A DNA stretch of 5,955 nt, taken from Bacteroidales bacterium. Its GTDB lineage: Bacteria > Bacteroidota > Bacteroidia > Bacteroidales > VadinHA17. How positions within the stretch are numbered: position 1 is the stretch's first letter; each line of letters starts with the position of its first letter. The position numbers and the translations under genes are program-made. Location: NCBI GenBank assembly GCA_003501665.1, contig DNOQ01000460.1, positions 1,390 through 7,344 on the forward strand, written 5' to 3'. This document shows, one piece after another, positions 1 to 5,955 of this stretch. The notes under the pieces are model-generated. The model ran no database searches and had not been told where the DNA came from. It saw nothing but the letters and a program-made list of their open reading frames with translations.

Positions 1-213
1 AACGGAGTTGCAAATGTGATGAAAGTCACTGGCTGTTCTCTTGAAGAAGTGATCCGGATGGCCAGCCTTAATCCGGCAAAACTCTATGGACTAAGCGATC
101 GCGGGGAAATAAGTGTTGGTAAAAGAGCCGATATTATCCTTTTCAGGATGGAAAATGATGAAATGGTAATAAAGAAAACCTACGTAAAAGGGAATCTCGT
201 CTATCAGGAATAA
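1..213 (+). CDS. Amidohydrolase, C-terminal part (N-acetylglucosamine-6-phosphate deacetylase-like), 5' truncated by window edge
   Basis: Frame 1 is open from the first base and stops at TAA 211-213, giving the last 70 residues of a larger protein. An internal GTG at 16 or ATG at 19 could be mistaken for a start, but the frame reads through upstream with matching family sequence, so the true start lies outside the window. The visible part has the typical end of amidohydrolase-superfamily enzymes. A helix with SLEEVIRMASLNPAKLYGL is followed by GEISVGKRADIILF, and then by a short strand ending KKTYVKGNLVYQE, which closes the small beta-sandwich domain. This layout fits NagA, which removes acetate from GlcNAc-6-phosphate in the cytoplasm, but dihydroorotase-like and other amidohydrolases share it. 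The metal-binding residues are in the missing part, so the exact substrate is unproven. The family assignment is secure and the NagA call is tentative. Confidence 0.8.
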   Translation, partial: NGVANVMKVTGCSLEEVIRMASLNPAKLYGLSDRGEISVGKRADIILFRMENDEMVIKKTYVKGNLVYQE

Positions 214-234
214 AATTACCATTGTAACTACCCC

Positions 235-339
235 GTTACCGTCATCCCGGGCGCAGCGAGGGACCCGGTCCGGTTAGCAGCATGTAGTATCCGTGTTACC
301 GTCATTCCGGGCGCAGCGAGGAATCCGGTCCGATTAGCA
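235..339. repeat. Two direct copies of a 45-bp structured repeat, 60-bp period
   Basis: Copy 1 spans 235-279 and copy 2 spans 295-339. They match at 41 of 45 positions, differing at 246/306, 262/322, 264/324 and 273/333, and are separated by 15 bp of unrelated sequence. The shared core GGGCGCAGCGAG lies between short inverted arms, TCCC/GGGA in copy 1 and TTCC/GGAA in copy 2. The C-G pair 246-262 becomes T-A at 306-322, so the stem is kept despite the change. Copy 2 gains one more pair (A304-T324). The repeat starts 21 bp after the amidohydrolase stop. It resembles the REP-like intergenic repeats of the GTCATTCCGGGCGCAGCGAG type that I recall as scattered in many bacterial genomes. That resemblance is from memory and not from a search. 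A role in 3' end stability or termination of the upstream transcript is possible. Confidence 0.8.
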
Positions 340-372
340 CTATCTGTATCTATCTGAATTTTCCGTAATTAA

Positions 373-402
373 TTTGTTTTAAAGAAATTTTAACTATATT
401 TA
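373..402 (+). promoter_or_regulatory. Candidate Bacteroidota-type promoter for the susCD pair
   Basis: TTTG at 373-376 and TATATTTA at 395-402 are separated by 18 bp. They approximate the known Bacteroides pattern of a -33 TTTG and a -7 TAnnTTTG, with the last G replaced by A and spacing slightly short. Transcription would begin near 409 and leave a leader of about 200 nt before the susC start. The region is AT-rich, so a chance match is possible. A weaker alternative is TTTA 530-533 with TATATTTT 552-559, which would give a short leader without the hairpin at 459-478. Confidence 0.35.
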
Positions 403-458
403 ACACTCTAACCTAAACTCAACTGCCTATGAGAATAAATTAACTTTTATTACCTGAG

Positions 459-478
459 GGAGATAGCTATCTATCTCC
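459..478 (+). promoter_or_regulatory. Perfect 8-bp hairpin in the presumed susC leader (attenuator or terminator candidate)
   Basis: GGAGATAG at 459-466 pairs exactly with CTATCTCC at 471-478 around the 4-nt loop CTAT. A G-T pair (458-479) can extend the stem. The sequence after it, GGTTTCTTTAT, is only moderately T-rich, so this is a weaker intrinsic terminator than the one after susD. It sits 245 bp after the amidohydrolase stop and 129 bp before the susC start. It could end read-through from upstream, or act within the susC leader as an attenuator or mRNA-stability element. The structure is plain in the sequence and the function is inferred. Confidence 0.5.
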
Positions 479-607
479 TGGTTTCTTTATAATCTGAACC
501 TATAAACAAATTTTATGAAACCCACATGGTTTAAAAAACACTAACATGAAATATATTTTAAATTCAGGTGGCTTCCATACAACCTTTAAAAATTAAATTA
601 TAAACGT
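479..607 (+). other. A/T-rich untranslated region upstream of susC
   Basis: This stretch has no gene that I can support. It holds a small inverted repeat (AAACC 518-522 and GGTTT 528-532), two very short open frames starting at 515 and 546, and an A/T-rich run at 585-603 just before the susC start. No purine-rich Shine-Dalgarno site is visible, which is normal for Bacteroidota, where A-rich upstream sequence often replaces it. Confidence 0.4.
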
Positions 608-3600
608 ATGAACCTAACCTTTTATCAGAAGGTACATTCATTGTACCTTAAAAAAGTATTTATGAAGCTCAGGGTCACACTTCTTATCTTTGTGTTCGGG
701 GCTTCATGCATCTTTGCCACACCCGGAGCTGATCCTGCAGTTGAAATGCAGCAGTTTACAGTTACCGGAACGGTTACCGATGCTTCGACAGGTGATCTTA
801 TGCCGGGGGTAAACGTTCTTATCAAAGGGACAACCCTTGGATCACTTACCGATCTGGGCGGAAGATATAGTCTGACAGTGCCTGATCAGAATGCCGTTCT
901 GCTTTTCTCATTTATCGGTTATGACACTCAGGAACAAACTGTTTCAGGCAGATCAATGGTCAATGTTGCACTTGTACCTGTTACCAAAGCTCTTGATGAG
1001 GTCATTGTGACCGGGTATGGTACCCAGAAAAAGAGTGATCTGACAGGTTCTGTGGTACGTGTATCAATGGAAGACAAAGCAACATTGGCGAACCTGAATC
1101 TTTCCCAGGCCATGTCGGGAACGACTGCAGGGGTAAATGTCAGTGCAGCGGGTCTTGCTGGAAGTGATCCAAGCCTCTCTATCAGAGGCCGGACTTCCCT
1201 GTCTGCAAGCGATGCCCCTTTGATCGTTCTTGATGGTATTATCTATAACGGATCAATAACCAATATCAATATCAGTGATATTGAGTCAGTGGATATTCTT
1301 AAGGATGCCAGTGCAGCTGCAGTTTACGGATCAAGATCCGCAAACGGGGTAATGCTTATTACCACTAAAAAAGGGAGATCTGAAAAGCCCCAGATTTCAT
1401 TTAATATGTATTATGGTTACCAGGACATGACAAATAATCCAATGAGAGTCATGAATGCAGAAAAATATGCTATAAGACTTACAGACTATTATTATCAGCA
1501 GGATCTATATGCCTGGTACAAGACCAAACCAACAAGTGCTACAGGAAAACCTGTAAGACCTGATGTCACTAACCGGGAACTTGTAGCCTCAAGGCTCAGG
1601 ACACAGGAAGAGCGGGATAACTATCTTGCGGGAAAAGAAATAGACTGGGTCGATGAAGTTCTTCAAATTTCCCCTATACAGAATTATAACCTCAGCATGT
1701 CAGGTAAAAGCGACAAATCAAATTATTATGTTTCAGCATCATATACAAATGAGGAGGGCATTCAACTAAATGATGAATTCAGCAGGATTACTCTATACTC
1801 AAATGTTGAGAGCAAAATTACAGGCTGGCTTACTGTCGGATTGAATTCTTCATATTCTTTCCGGGATTATTCGGGTCTGGAAGCTAATCTTGGCAATGCA
1901 AGAGCCTGCAGTCCTCTGGCAAACAATAAGATTGGCTTACCTAATTATGACATGTATCTCACCGGGGAAGCTTATATGCCTTATCCTCTTAATAATCTGT
2001 ATGTTGATCATGCTGATACAAGAAATGACCTTTTACTTGTTGGAAATGCGAGGATTACAGTACCATGGGTAAAAGGATTGACCTATGAATTTAATTATTC
2101 AAATAATTATTACACCAGGAAATATAACAGGTTTTATCCAAACACAGTCCCTGAGGGTTCCGGGAACAAAGGTCAGGCTATTAAGAATCCTTCAGAAGAA
2201 AGAAACTGGATCTATAACAATATTATTACCTACCTGAGGACATTCGGGAACCACCAGGTGAATGCCACTTTACTTTACAGCCAGGAGGGCCGCAATGCAG
2301 AAAGCTCGACTATCACTGCATCGGGATTTGACAATCCTGTTCTACGATATAATAATGTAAGTCTGGGTACTACTGTCACGGTCGGATCAACGGCATGGAA
2401 GGAAAACAGCATTTCATACATGGCACGTATTAACTATTCATTAATGAACCGGTATCTGTTAACTGCCACAATACGCAGAGACGGCTTTTCGGGATTCGGC
2501 GCAAACAAGAAGTTTGCCAATTTCCCCTCTGTTTCTCTGGGATGGGTAGTTTCAGATGAATCCTTCATGAGCGGTGCTGATTGGCTTTATTTAAAGCTCA
2601 GGACTTCGTACGGTTTGAACGGGAACCAGGGTATAGGACGCTATTCAAGCTTCTCCAGGATGACAGCTGACTTCTATGTATATGGTCCAACAACGGCGAT
2701 AGCAGTTTACCCGAGCAGTCTTGGCAATGCGGATCTGGGATGGGAAACAACAGCTTCATTCAATGTGGGGTTCGACTTCGGATTCCTTAACAGGAGAATT
2801 AATGGATCACTGGATCTGTATAAGGCTCAAACAACCGATGTGCTTGTAAACCGTGCCCTGCCTCCAACAACAGGATACCCCAGTGTCTGGACCAATATTG
2901 GGGCCATTGATAACAAGGGAATTGAGCTTGAATTAAACTCAAAAAACCTTACCGGCAAACTTGGATGGGAAACCAATTTTGTATTCTCGCTCAACAGGGA
3001 TAAGATTTCAAAACTCTATGGTGACGAAAATGATAAGGATGTCGGTAATTCATGGTTTGTCGGAGAACCGATCAGTGCCATATATGATTTTGAAATGATG
3101 GGAGGTGTCTGGACAGAAGCAGAGCTCTATGCAGGTCAGATATATAACAACTGGTATCCCGGTCAATATAAATATGTAGATCAGAACAATGATGGTGTAA
3201 TTGAACCGAACCTTGACAGAAAAGTTATTGGATATCGTACACCGTCTTACCGGTGGAGCATTAATAATATATTTTCATATAAGAACTTCACTTTCTCTTT
3301 CTTTGTTAATTCAGTACAGGGAGGGAAAAAGTATTTTCTGGAGAACAATGCATCAGTTGTTAACGTGGATTTCCGCTCCGACAATGTCCTCAGGATAAAT
3401 GCGTCAGCAGTTCGTCCTTACTGGACACCCGACAATGGTGTAAATAATGCAACCGGTGTATACAATACACCAGCCCAGGCGAGCGGGATATATGAAAGCA
3501 GGAGCTTTGTTAGACTGCAGGATGTTTCTCTTGCATACAGATTTAGTTCTCAATTATTGAATAAATTGAAGCTGAATTCATGTCAGGTCTTTATTTCAAG

Positions 3601-3718
3601 TAAGAATCCATATACCTGGACAAAATGGTCAGGCTGGGATCCGGAATCCTGGAGAAGTAATGCACAAAATTCGCCTCTGATGAGAAATATAACAGCAGGT
3701 TTCAGAGTTACATTCTAA
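608..3718 (+). CDS. SusC/RagA-family TonB-linked outer-membrane transporter
   Basis: This 1036-residue protein is the outer-membrane channel half of a SusCD nutrient importer, driven by TonB/ExbBD from the inner membrane. A hydrophobic signal segment at about residues 21-37 is followed by a carboxypeptidase-regulatory-like beta-sandwich domain (about 50-122, with VTGTVTDASTG and PGVNVLIKGT). The TonB-box/SusC signature follows (LDEVIVTGYGTQKKSDLTGS, 129-148), then the plug (about 143-257, with LIVLDGI, VDILKDASAAAVYGSR and ANGVMLITTKKG). The beta-barrel fills the rest and ends in ITAGFRVTF, with the terminal Phe typical of outer-membrane barrels. An EF-hand-like loop DQNNDGVIE lies at 858-866. 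Length is normal for the family, with no frameshift. No STN signalling domain precedes the sandwich domain, so it is not an obvious sigma/anti-sigma transducer. The start at 608 gives a long N-terminal extension as in many relatives. ATG 662 (Met19) is the alternative and gives a conventional signal peptide. The ligand cannot be read from the sequence. Confidence 0.95.
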   Translation: MNLTFYQKVHSLYLKKVFMKLRVTLLIFVFGASCIFATPGADPAVEMQQFTVTGTVTDASTGDLMPGVNVLIKGTTLGSLTDLGGRYSLTVPDQNAVLLFSFIGYDTQEQTVSGRSMVNVALVPVTKALDEVIVTGYGTQKKSDLTGSVVRVSMEDKATLANLNLSQAMSGTTAGVNVSAAGLAGSDPSLSIRGRTSLSASDAPLIVLDGIIYNGSITNINISDIESVDILKDASAAAVYGSRSANGVMLITTKKGRSEKPQISFNMYYGYQDMTNNPMRVMNAEKYAIRLTDYYYQQDLYAWYKTKPTSATGKPVRPDVTNRELVASRLRTQEERDNYLAGKEIDWVDEVLQISPIQNYNLSMSGKSDKSNYYVSASYTNEEGIQLNDEFSRITLYSNVESKITGWLTVGLNSSYSFRDYSGLEANLGNARACSPLANNKIGLPNYDMYLTGEAYMPYPLNNLYVDHADTRNDLLLVGNARITVPWVKGLTYEFNYSNNYYTRKYNRFYPNTVPEGSGNKGQAIKNPSEERNWIYNNIITYLRTFGNHQVNATLLYSQEGRNAESSTITASGFDNPVLRYNNVSLGTTVTVGSTAWKENSISYMARINYSLMNRYLLTATIRRDGFSGFGANKKFANFPSVSLGWVVSDESFMSGADWLYLKLRTSYGLNGNQGIGRYSSFSRMTADFYVYGPTTAIAVYPSSLGNADLGWETTASFNVGFDFGFLNRRINGSLDLYKAQTTDVLVNRALPPTTGYPSVWTNIGAIDNKGIELELNSKNLTGKLGWETNFVFSLNRDKISKLYGDENDKDVGNSWFVGEPISAIYDFEMMGGVWTEAELYAGQIYNNWYPGQYKYVDQNNDGVIEPNLDRKVIGYRTPSYRWSINNIFSYKNFTFSFFVNSVQGGKKYFLENNASVVNVDFRSDNVLRINASAVRPYWTPDNGVNNATGVYNTPAQASGIYESRSFVRLQDVSLAYRFSSQLLNKLKLNSCQVFISSKNPYTWTKWSGWDPESWRSNAQNSPLMRNITAGFRVTF

Positions 3719-3728
3719 TTGGATCAGT

Positions 3729-5510
3729 ATGAAAAGAAATAAAATTATGAAACCTATAAACTATACTACAATGAAAGAATATATATATCGGTTTAGCAAA
3801 AGATTCTTATTGTTTGCAGGAATTTTGCTGTTATTCTTCCCATCATGCAGTGAGGATGTCCTTGAAGAAAAACCTCTTGATTTTCTTGCTCCGGAGAATG
3901 CCTATAACACCCTCCCCGGGATAAAACAGGGGATAACCGGATTACATTTTTCGACACGCCAGAGGTGGTTTTACGGAACCAATCAGCCCGTAATCACTGT
4001 AATGAGAGGCCTTGGTACTGACATAGCTTTTCATGGAGAAGATCCGAATAGTAATATGTTTTTATGTAACTATGTAACTAATATTACTTCATCAAATACC
4101 GATTACAGGAATATCTGGATATGGAATTACGAACTTATTCAAAGGGCGAATGTTCTGATTGAGGGTATTGAAAATGCTGATCCGGCAATATGGACAAGCG
4201 AAGCCCAGAAGAACGCCTATAAGGCTGAAGCGATGTTCTTCAGAGCTTTTGCATACCGGTTTCTGGTATCGTTCTATGGAGATGTTCCTCTGGTAACTGA
4301 AGTAATAAGGTCCGCCAAAACTGATTTTGTACGGACACCAAAAGCTCAGGTCTATGCTCTGATGGAAGAGGATCTGCTCTTTGGAACAACCAACCTTCCT
4401 GTTCCGGGTTCGGAGGAGGCTCCCGGAAGAATAACCCAGGGGGCAGCCTGGCATATGCTTAGTGAGTGTTACCTTAACCAGGGCAAATTCCAGTTAGCCG
4501 CCAGTGCAGCAACTAAAGTTATAAGTGGTTATAAATTTGCACTTATGAAAGAACGTTTTGGCGACAGACAGAATGTGGTTTTCGGAACAGGGGATGTTTA
4601 TTATGATCTTTTTGCATACGGAAATCAAAACCTGGGGATAAATACTGAATCCATCTGGGTGATTCAGATAGAACCCCCGCCAACAACCGGAGGAGCCTCT
4701 GTAGAAGGTAACAGGGCATTCGGACCTGCCTATTTCAGACTGGGAAATACACCGGATGGCAAGAAAGCTTTCAGGGGTGAATTCGTTAATGGAGCTTATA
4801 CAGGATATTCCGACACCCTCGGACGTCCTGTAGCATGGATACATCCTACAAATTATGTTGCGTATGATATATGGCGCAGCGACTGGAATAATGATATCCG
4901 TAATGCAAAGCATAATATCAAGAGAGATTTTTATTACGACTCTCCCGGATCAGCCTATCATAAGAAAAGAATTAATCTTCTTGTTGATTATGCAGCCCAG
5001 TATGCTGCCGGAACACGTGATGCCATGAGAGATTCCTGCCAGTATATTTATCCATATTGGATGAAATTTGCAGATCCATGCCATTATTTTACTGATCCGG
5101 CAAGATCGGGAGGGGGTAATCATCACAAAGATCTTTATGCTATACGTCTTGCAGAAACTTTACTGCTCCGTGCTGAGGCTTATGTAGGATTAGGACAACC
5201 TGATCTTGCCGCAGCTGATATAAACCTGATAAGGAGCAGATCAAATGCAACACCAGTGAACCCTGCCAATGTTAATCTGAATTATATCCTTGATGAAAGG
5301 GCAAGAGAACTCTATGGGGAAGAGAACAGATTTATTACATTACGCCGGATGGGAAAACTTTTCGAAAGAGTACGGGCATTAAACAATAATCCTAAAAACC
5401 CGGGCTTAAATATCCAGAATTATCATGTATTATTTCCAATTCCTCAATCTCAGATAGATTTGAATATTGGCGCCGATTTCCCTCAAAACGCGGGATATCC
5501 GTCACTCTGA
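3729..5510 (+). CDS. SusD/RagB-family surface nutrient-binding lipoprotein
   Basis: This 593-residue protein is the ligand-capturing lid that sits on the SusC barrel at the cell surface. The signal peptide has a basic start, the hydrophobic run RFLLFAGILLLFFPSC, and a lipidated Cys at residue 40. The S-E-D after the Cys fits the acidic lipoprotein export signal that sends Bacteroidota lipoproteins to the surface. The TPR-like helical part includes AEAMFFRAFAYRFLVSFYGD (166-185), continuing to PLV, which is a family hallmark. The C-terminal SusD domain shows LDERARELYGEENRF (521-535), the FPIPQSQIDLN strand-turn, and the near-terminal QNAGY. Length is normal for the family. It begins 10 bp after the susC stop, so the two are almost certainly one transcript. 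ATG 3729 has a weak GGA 5 bp upstream. In-frame ATGs at 3747 and 3771 are alternatives, and 3771 gives the most conventional signal peptide (Cys at 26). The ligand is unknown. Confidence 0.95.
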   Translation: MKRNKIMKPINYTTMKEYIYRFSKRFLLFAGILLLFFPSCSEDVLEEKPLDFLAPENAYNTLPGIKQGITGLHFSTRQRWFYGTNQPVITVMRGLGTDIAFHGEDPNSNMFLCNYVTNITSSNTDYRNIWIWNYELIQRANVLIEGIENADPAIWTSEAQKNAYKAEAMFFRAFAYRFLVSFYGDVPLVTEVIRSAKTDFVRTPKAQVYALMEEDLLFGTTNLPVPGSEEAPGRITQGAAWHMLSECYLNQGKFQLAASAATKVISGYKFALMKERFGDRQNVVFGTGDVYYDLFAYGNQNLGINTESIWVIQIEPPPTTGGASVEGNRAFGPAYFRLGNTPDGKKAFRGEFVNGAYTGYSDTLGRPVAWIHPTNYVAYDIWRSDWNNDIRNAKHNIKRDFYYDSPGSAYHKKRINLLVDYAAQYAAGTRDAMRDSCQYIYPYWMKFADPCHYFTDPARSGGGNHHKDLYAIRLAETLLLRAEAYVGLGQPDLAAADINLIRSRSNATPVNPANVNLNYILDERARELYGEENRFITLRRMGKLFERVRALNNNPKNPGLNIQNYHVLFPIPQSQIDLNIGADFPQNAGYPSL

Positions 5511-5561
5511 TGATCAACTGAATGGGTTGTCGCTGATTATTGCTGATGCAATATTTGAACC

Positions 5562-5606
5562 GGAGCTGTTTCAGAAGCATTTATCTTCTGAAACAGCTTC
5601 TTCTTT
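5562..5606 (+). terminator. Strong intrinsic terminator after susD
   Basis: AGCTGTTTCAGAAG at 5564-5577 pairs perfectly with CTTCTGAAACAGCT at 5585-5598 around the 7-nt loop CATTTAT. A G-T and a G-C pair extend the stem outward to 5562-5600, giving 16 bp. The following TTCTTTC supplies a pyrimidine-rich tail. It lies 51 bp past the susD stop and separates the susCD transcript from the next gene. Confidence 0.85.
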
Positions 5607-5647
5607 CAGTTAAAGGTAATCGTGATACCTGACAATCCATCTTAAAT

Positions 5648-5679
5648 TTTGGTTTTAAGCATCTTATTAATTAATTTTA
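5648..5679 (+). promoter_or_regulatory. Candidate Bacteroidota-type promoter for the downstream TIM-barrel gene
   Basis: TTTG at 5648-5651 and TAATTTTA at 5672-5679 are separated by 20 bp. This is close to the -33 TTTG and -7 TAnnTTTG pattern, with only the final G changed to A. It lies 42 bp upstream of the ATG at 5722 and downstream of the terminator, where a separate promoter would be expected. The region is AT-rich, so the match is suggestive only. Confidence 0.4.
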
Positions 5680-5721
5680 TAGCATTTTAAAGTATAACTA
5701 AATCCCATAAATTATTTTCTT

Positions 5722-5955
5722 ATGAAAAATAAACCAATCTCGAGACGTAAATTCATAGGTACGGCTGCAGCCGCTACGGCATTTGTTGCGGTACCTTTTG
5801 TTTCTTCCTGTTCGGGAGGTACAAAAACCAAAAAGCCAAATTCAAAAGTTGCAGGAGTTCAGCTTGGGTGCACAACTTACAGCTACCGGGGCATGCCCCA
5901 TAAGGTAGATGATGTTATAGGATATCTCCTTCTTGCAGGCATCAATTCAATTGAA
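5722..5955 (+). CDS. Tat-exported sugar phosphate isomerase/epimerase-like TIM-barrel protein, 3' truncated by window edge
   Basis: The frame opens at ATG 5722 and stays open to the window end, giving 78 residues of a longer protein. Residues 7-13 are SRRKFIG, a twin-arginine export motif, followed by the Ala/Val-rich stretch GTAAAATAFVAVPFV. FVSSC ends at Cys30, a lipobox-like site, so the mature protein may be a lipoprotein. After a Gly/Lys/Thr linker (31-43), VAGVQLGCTTYSYRG and the helix ending LLLAGINSIE match the first strand and helix of the xylose-isomerase-like TIM barrel (AP endonuclease 2 family). Bacteroidota often carry such exported proteins near carbohydrate-uptake genes, with roles in isomerising or otherwise processing sugars, but few are characterised. 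Metal-binding residues lie beyond the window. It follows the susD terminator by about 115 bp and so is probably transcribed separately. The export signal is clear, and the fold call rests on a short segment. Confidence 0.75.
   Translation, partial: MKNKPISRRKFIGTAAAATAFVAVPFVSSCSGGTKTKKPNSKVAGVQLGCTTYSYRGMPHKVDDVIGYLLLAGINSIE

Noticed and set aside
16..213. A stand-alone 65-aa gene starting at GTG 16
   Set aside because: The frame is open to base 1 with family-consistent residues (NGVAN) before it, so this is the end of a larger amidohydrolase cut by the window edge.
235..354. A minimal CRISPR array from the two 60-bp-spaced repeats
   Set aside because: There are only two copies, the repeat is 45 bp with imperfect identity, the gap is only 15 bp, and no cas genes are visible. 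A REP-like repeat explains it better.
698..709. Lipobox-like GASC (Cys34) in the SusC N-terminus
   Set aside because: SusC proteins are integral outer-membrane barrels and not lipoproteins. The residue lies inside an ordinary signal peptide, and position -3 is Gly where Leu is usual.
1890..2072. Small + strand open frame inside susC (a similar one lies at 3201-3398)
   Set aside because: Both are out-of-frame shadows within the uninterrupted SusC coding sequence, with no domain or start signal of their own.
4092..4454. A 120-aa open frame on the - strand inside susD
   Set aside because: It lies wholly opposite well-conserved SusD coding sequence, has no recognisable domain or signal, and its protein looks like reverse-strand shadow sequence.
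4494..4913. A 139-aa open frame on the - strand inside susD
   Set aside because: It is antisense to the SusD coding frame. The Ile/Cys-rich composition with no domain fits a chance frame and not a gene.
5392..5580. A 62-aa - strand open frame across the end of susD
   Set aside because: It overlaps the conserved SusD C-terminus and runs into the terminator hairpin, with no recognisable protein features.

Overview
The window looks like a Bacteroidota (Bacteroidetes) chromosome. The evidence is an adjacent SusC-like/SusD-like gene pair with the usual domain order, weak Shine-Dalgarno sites, AT-rich upstream regions with TAnnTTT-type -7 elements, and a lipoprotein with an acidic export signal after its cysteine. 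I cannot name a genus. All recognised genes are on the + strand.

Layout: (1) 1-213 is the C-terminal end of a metal-dependent amidohydrolase, most like N-acetylglucosamine-6-phosphate deacetylase. (2) 214-607 is a 394-bp intergenic region. It holds two copies of a 45-bp repeat spaced exactly 60 bp apart, a candidate promoter, a perfect 8-bp hairpin in the presumed leader, and an A/T-rich stretch before the next gene. (3) 608-3718 is a complete SusC-family TonB-dependent outer-membrane transporter of 1036 aa. (4) 3729-5510 is its SusD-family surface lipoprotein partner of 593 aa, 10 bp downstream and surely co-transcribed. (5) 5562-5606 is a strong intrinsic terminator that closes the susCD unit. 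(6) A candidate promoter at 5648-5679 precedes a gene starting at 5722 that runs off the right edge. It has a twin-arginine signal with a lipobox-like cysteine, followed by the start of what looks like a sugar phosphate isomerase/epimerase-type TIM barrel.

How the genes may work together: SusD captures a ligand at the cell surface and SusC imports it across the outer membrane using TonB energy. The flanking amidohydrolase and TIM-barrel protein may process the ligand or belong to neighbouring units. No glycoside hydrolase, sigma/anti-sigma pair or hybrid two-component regulator is visible, so the substrate cannot be assigned. The gene content is ordinary for this phylum and I see no convincing new system. 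The items most worth a second look are the structured repeat pair, the leader hairpin and the dual Tat/lipobox signal of the last gene.
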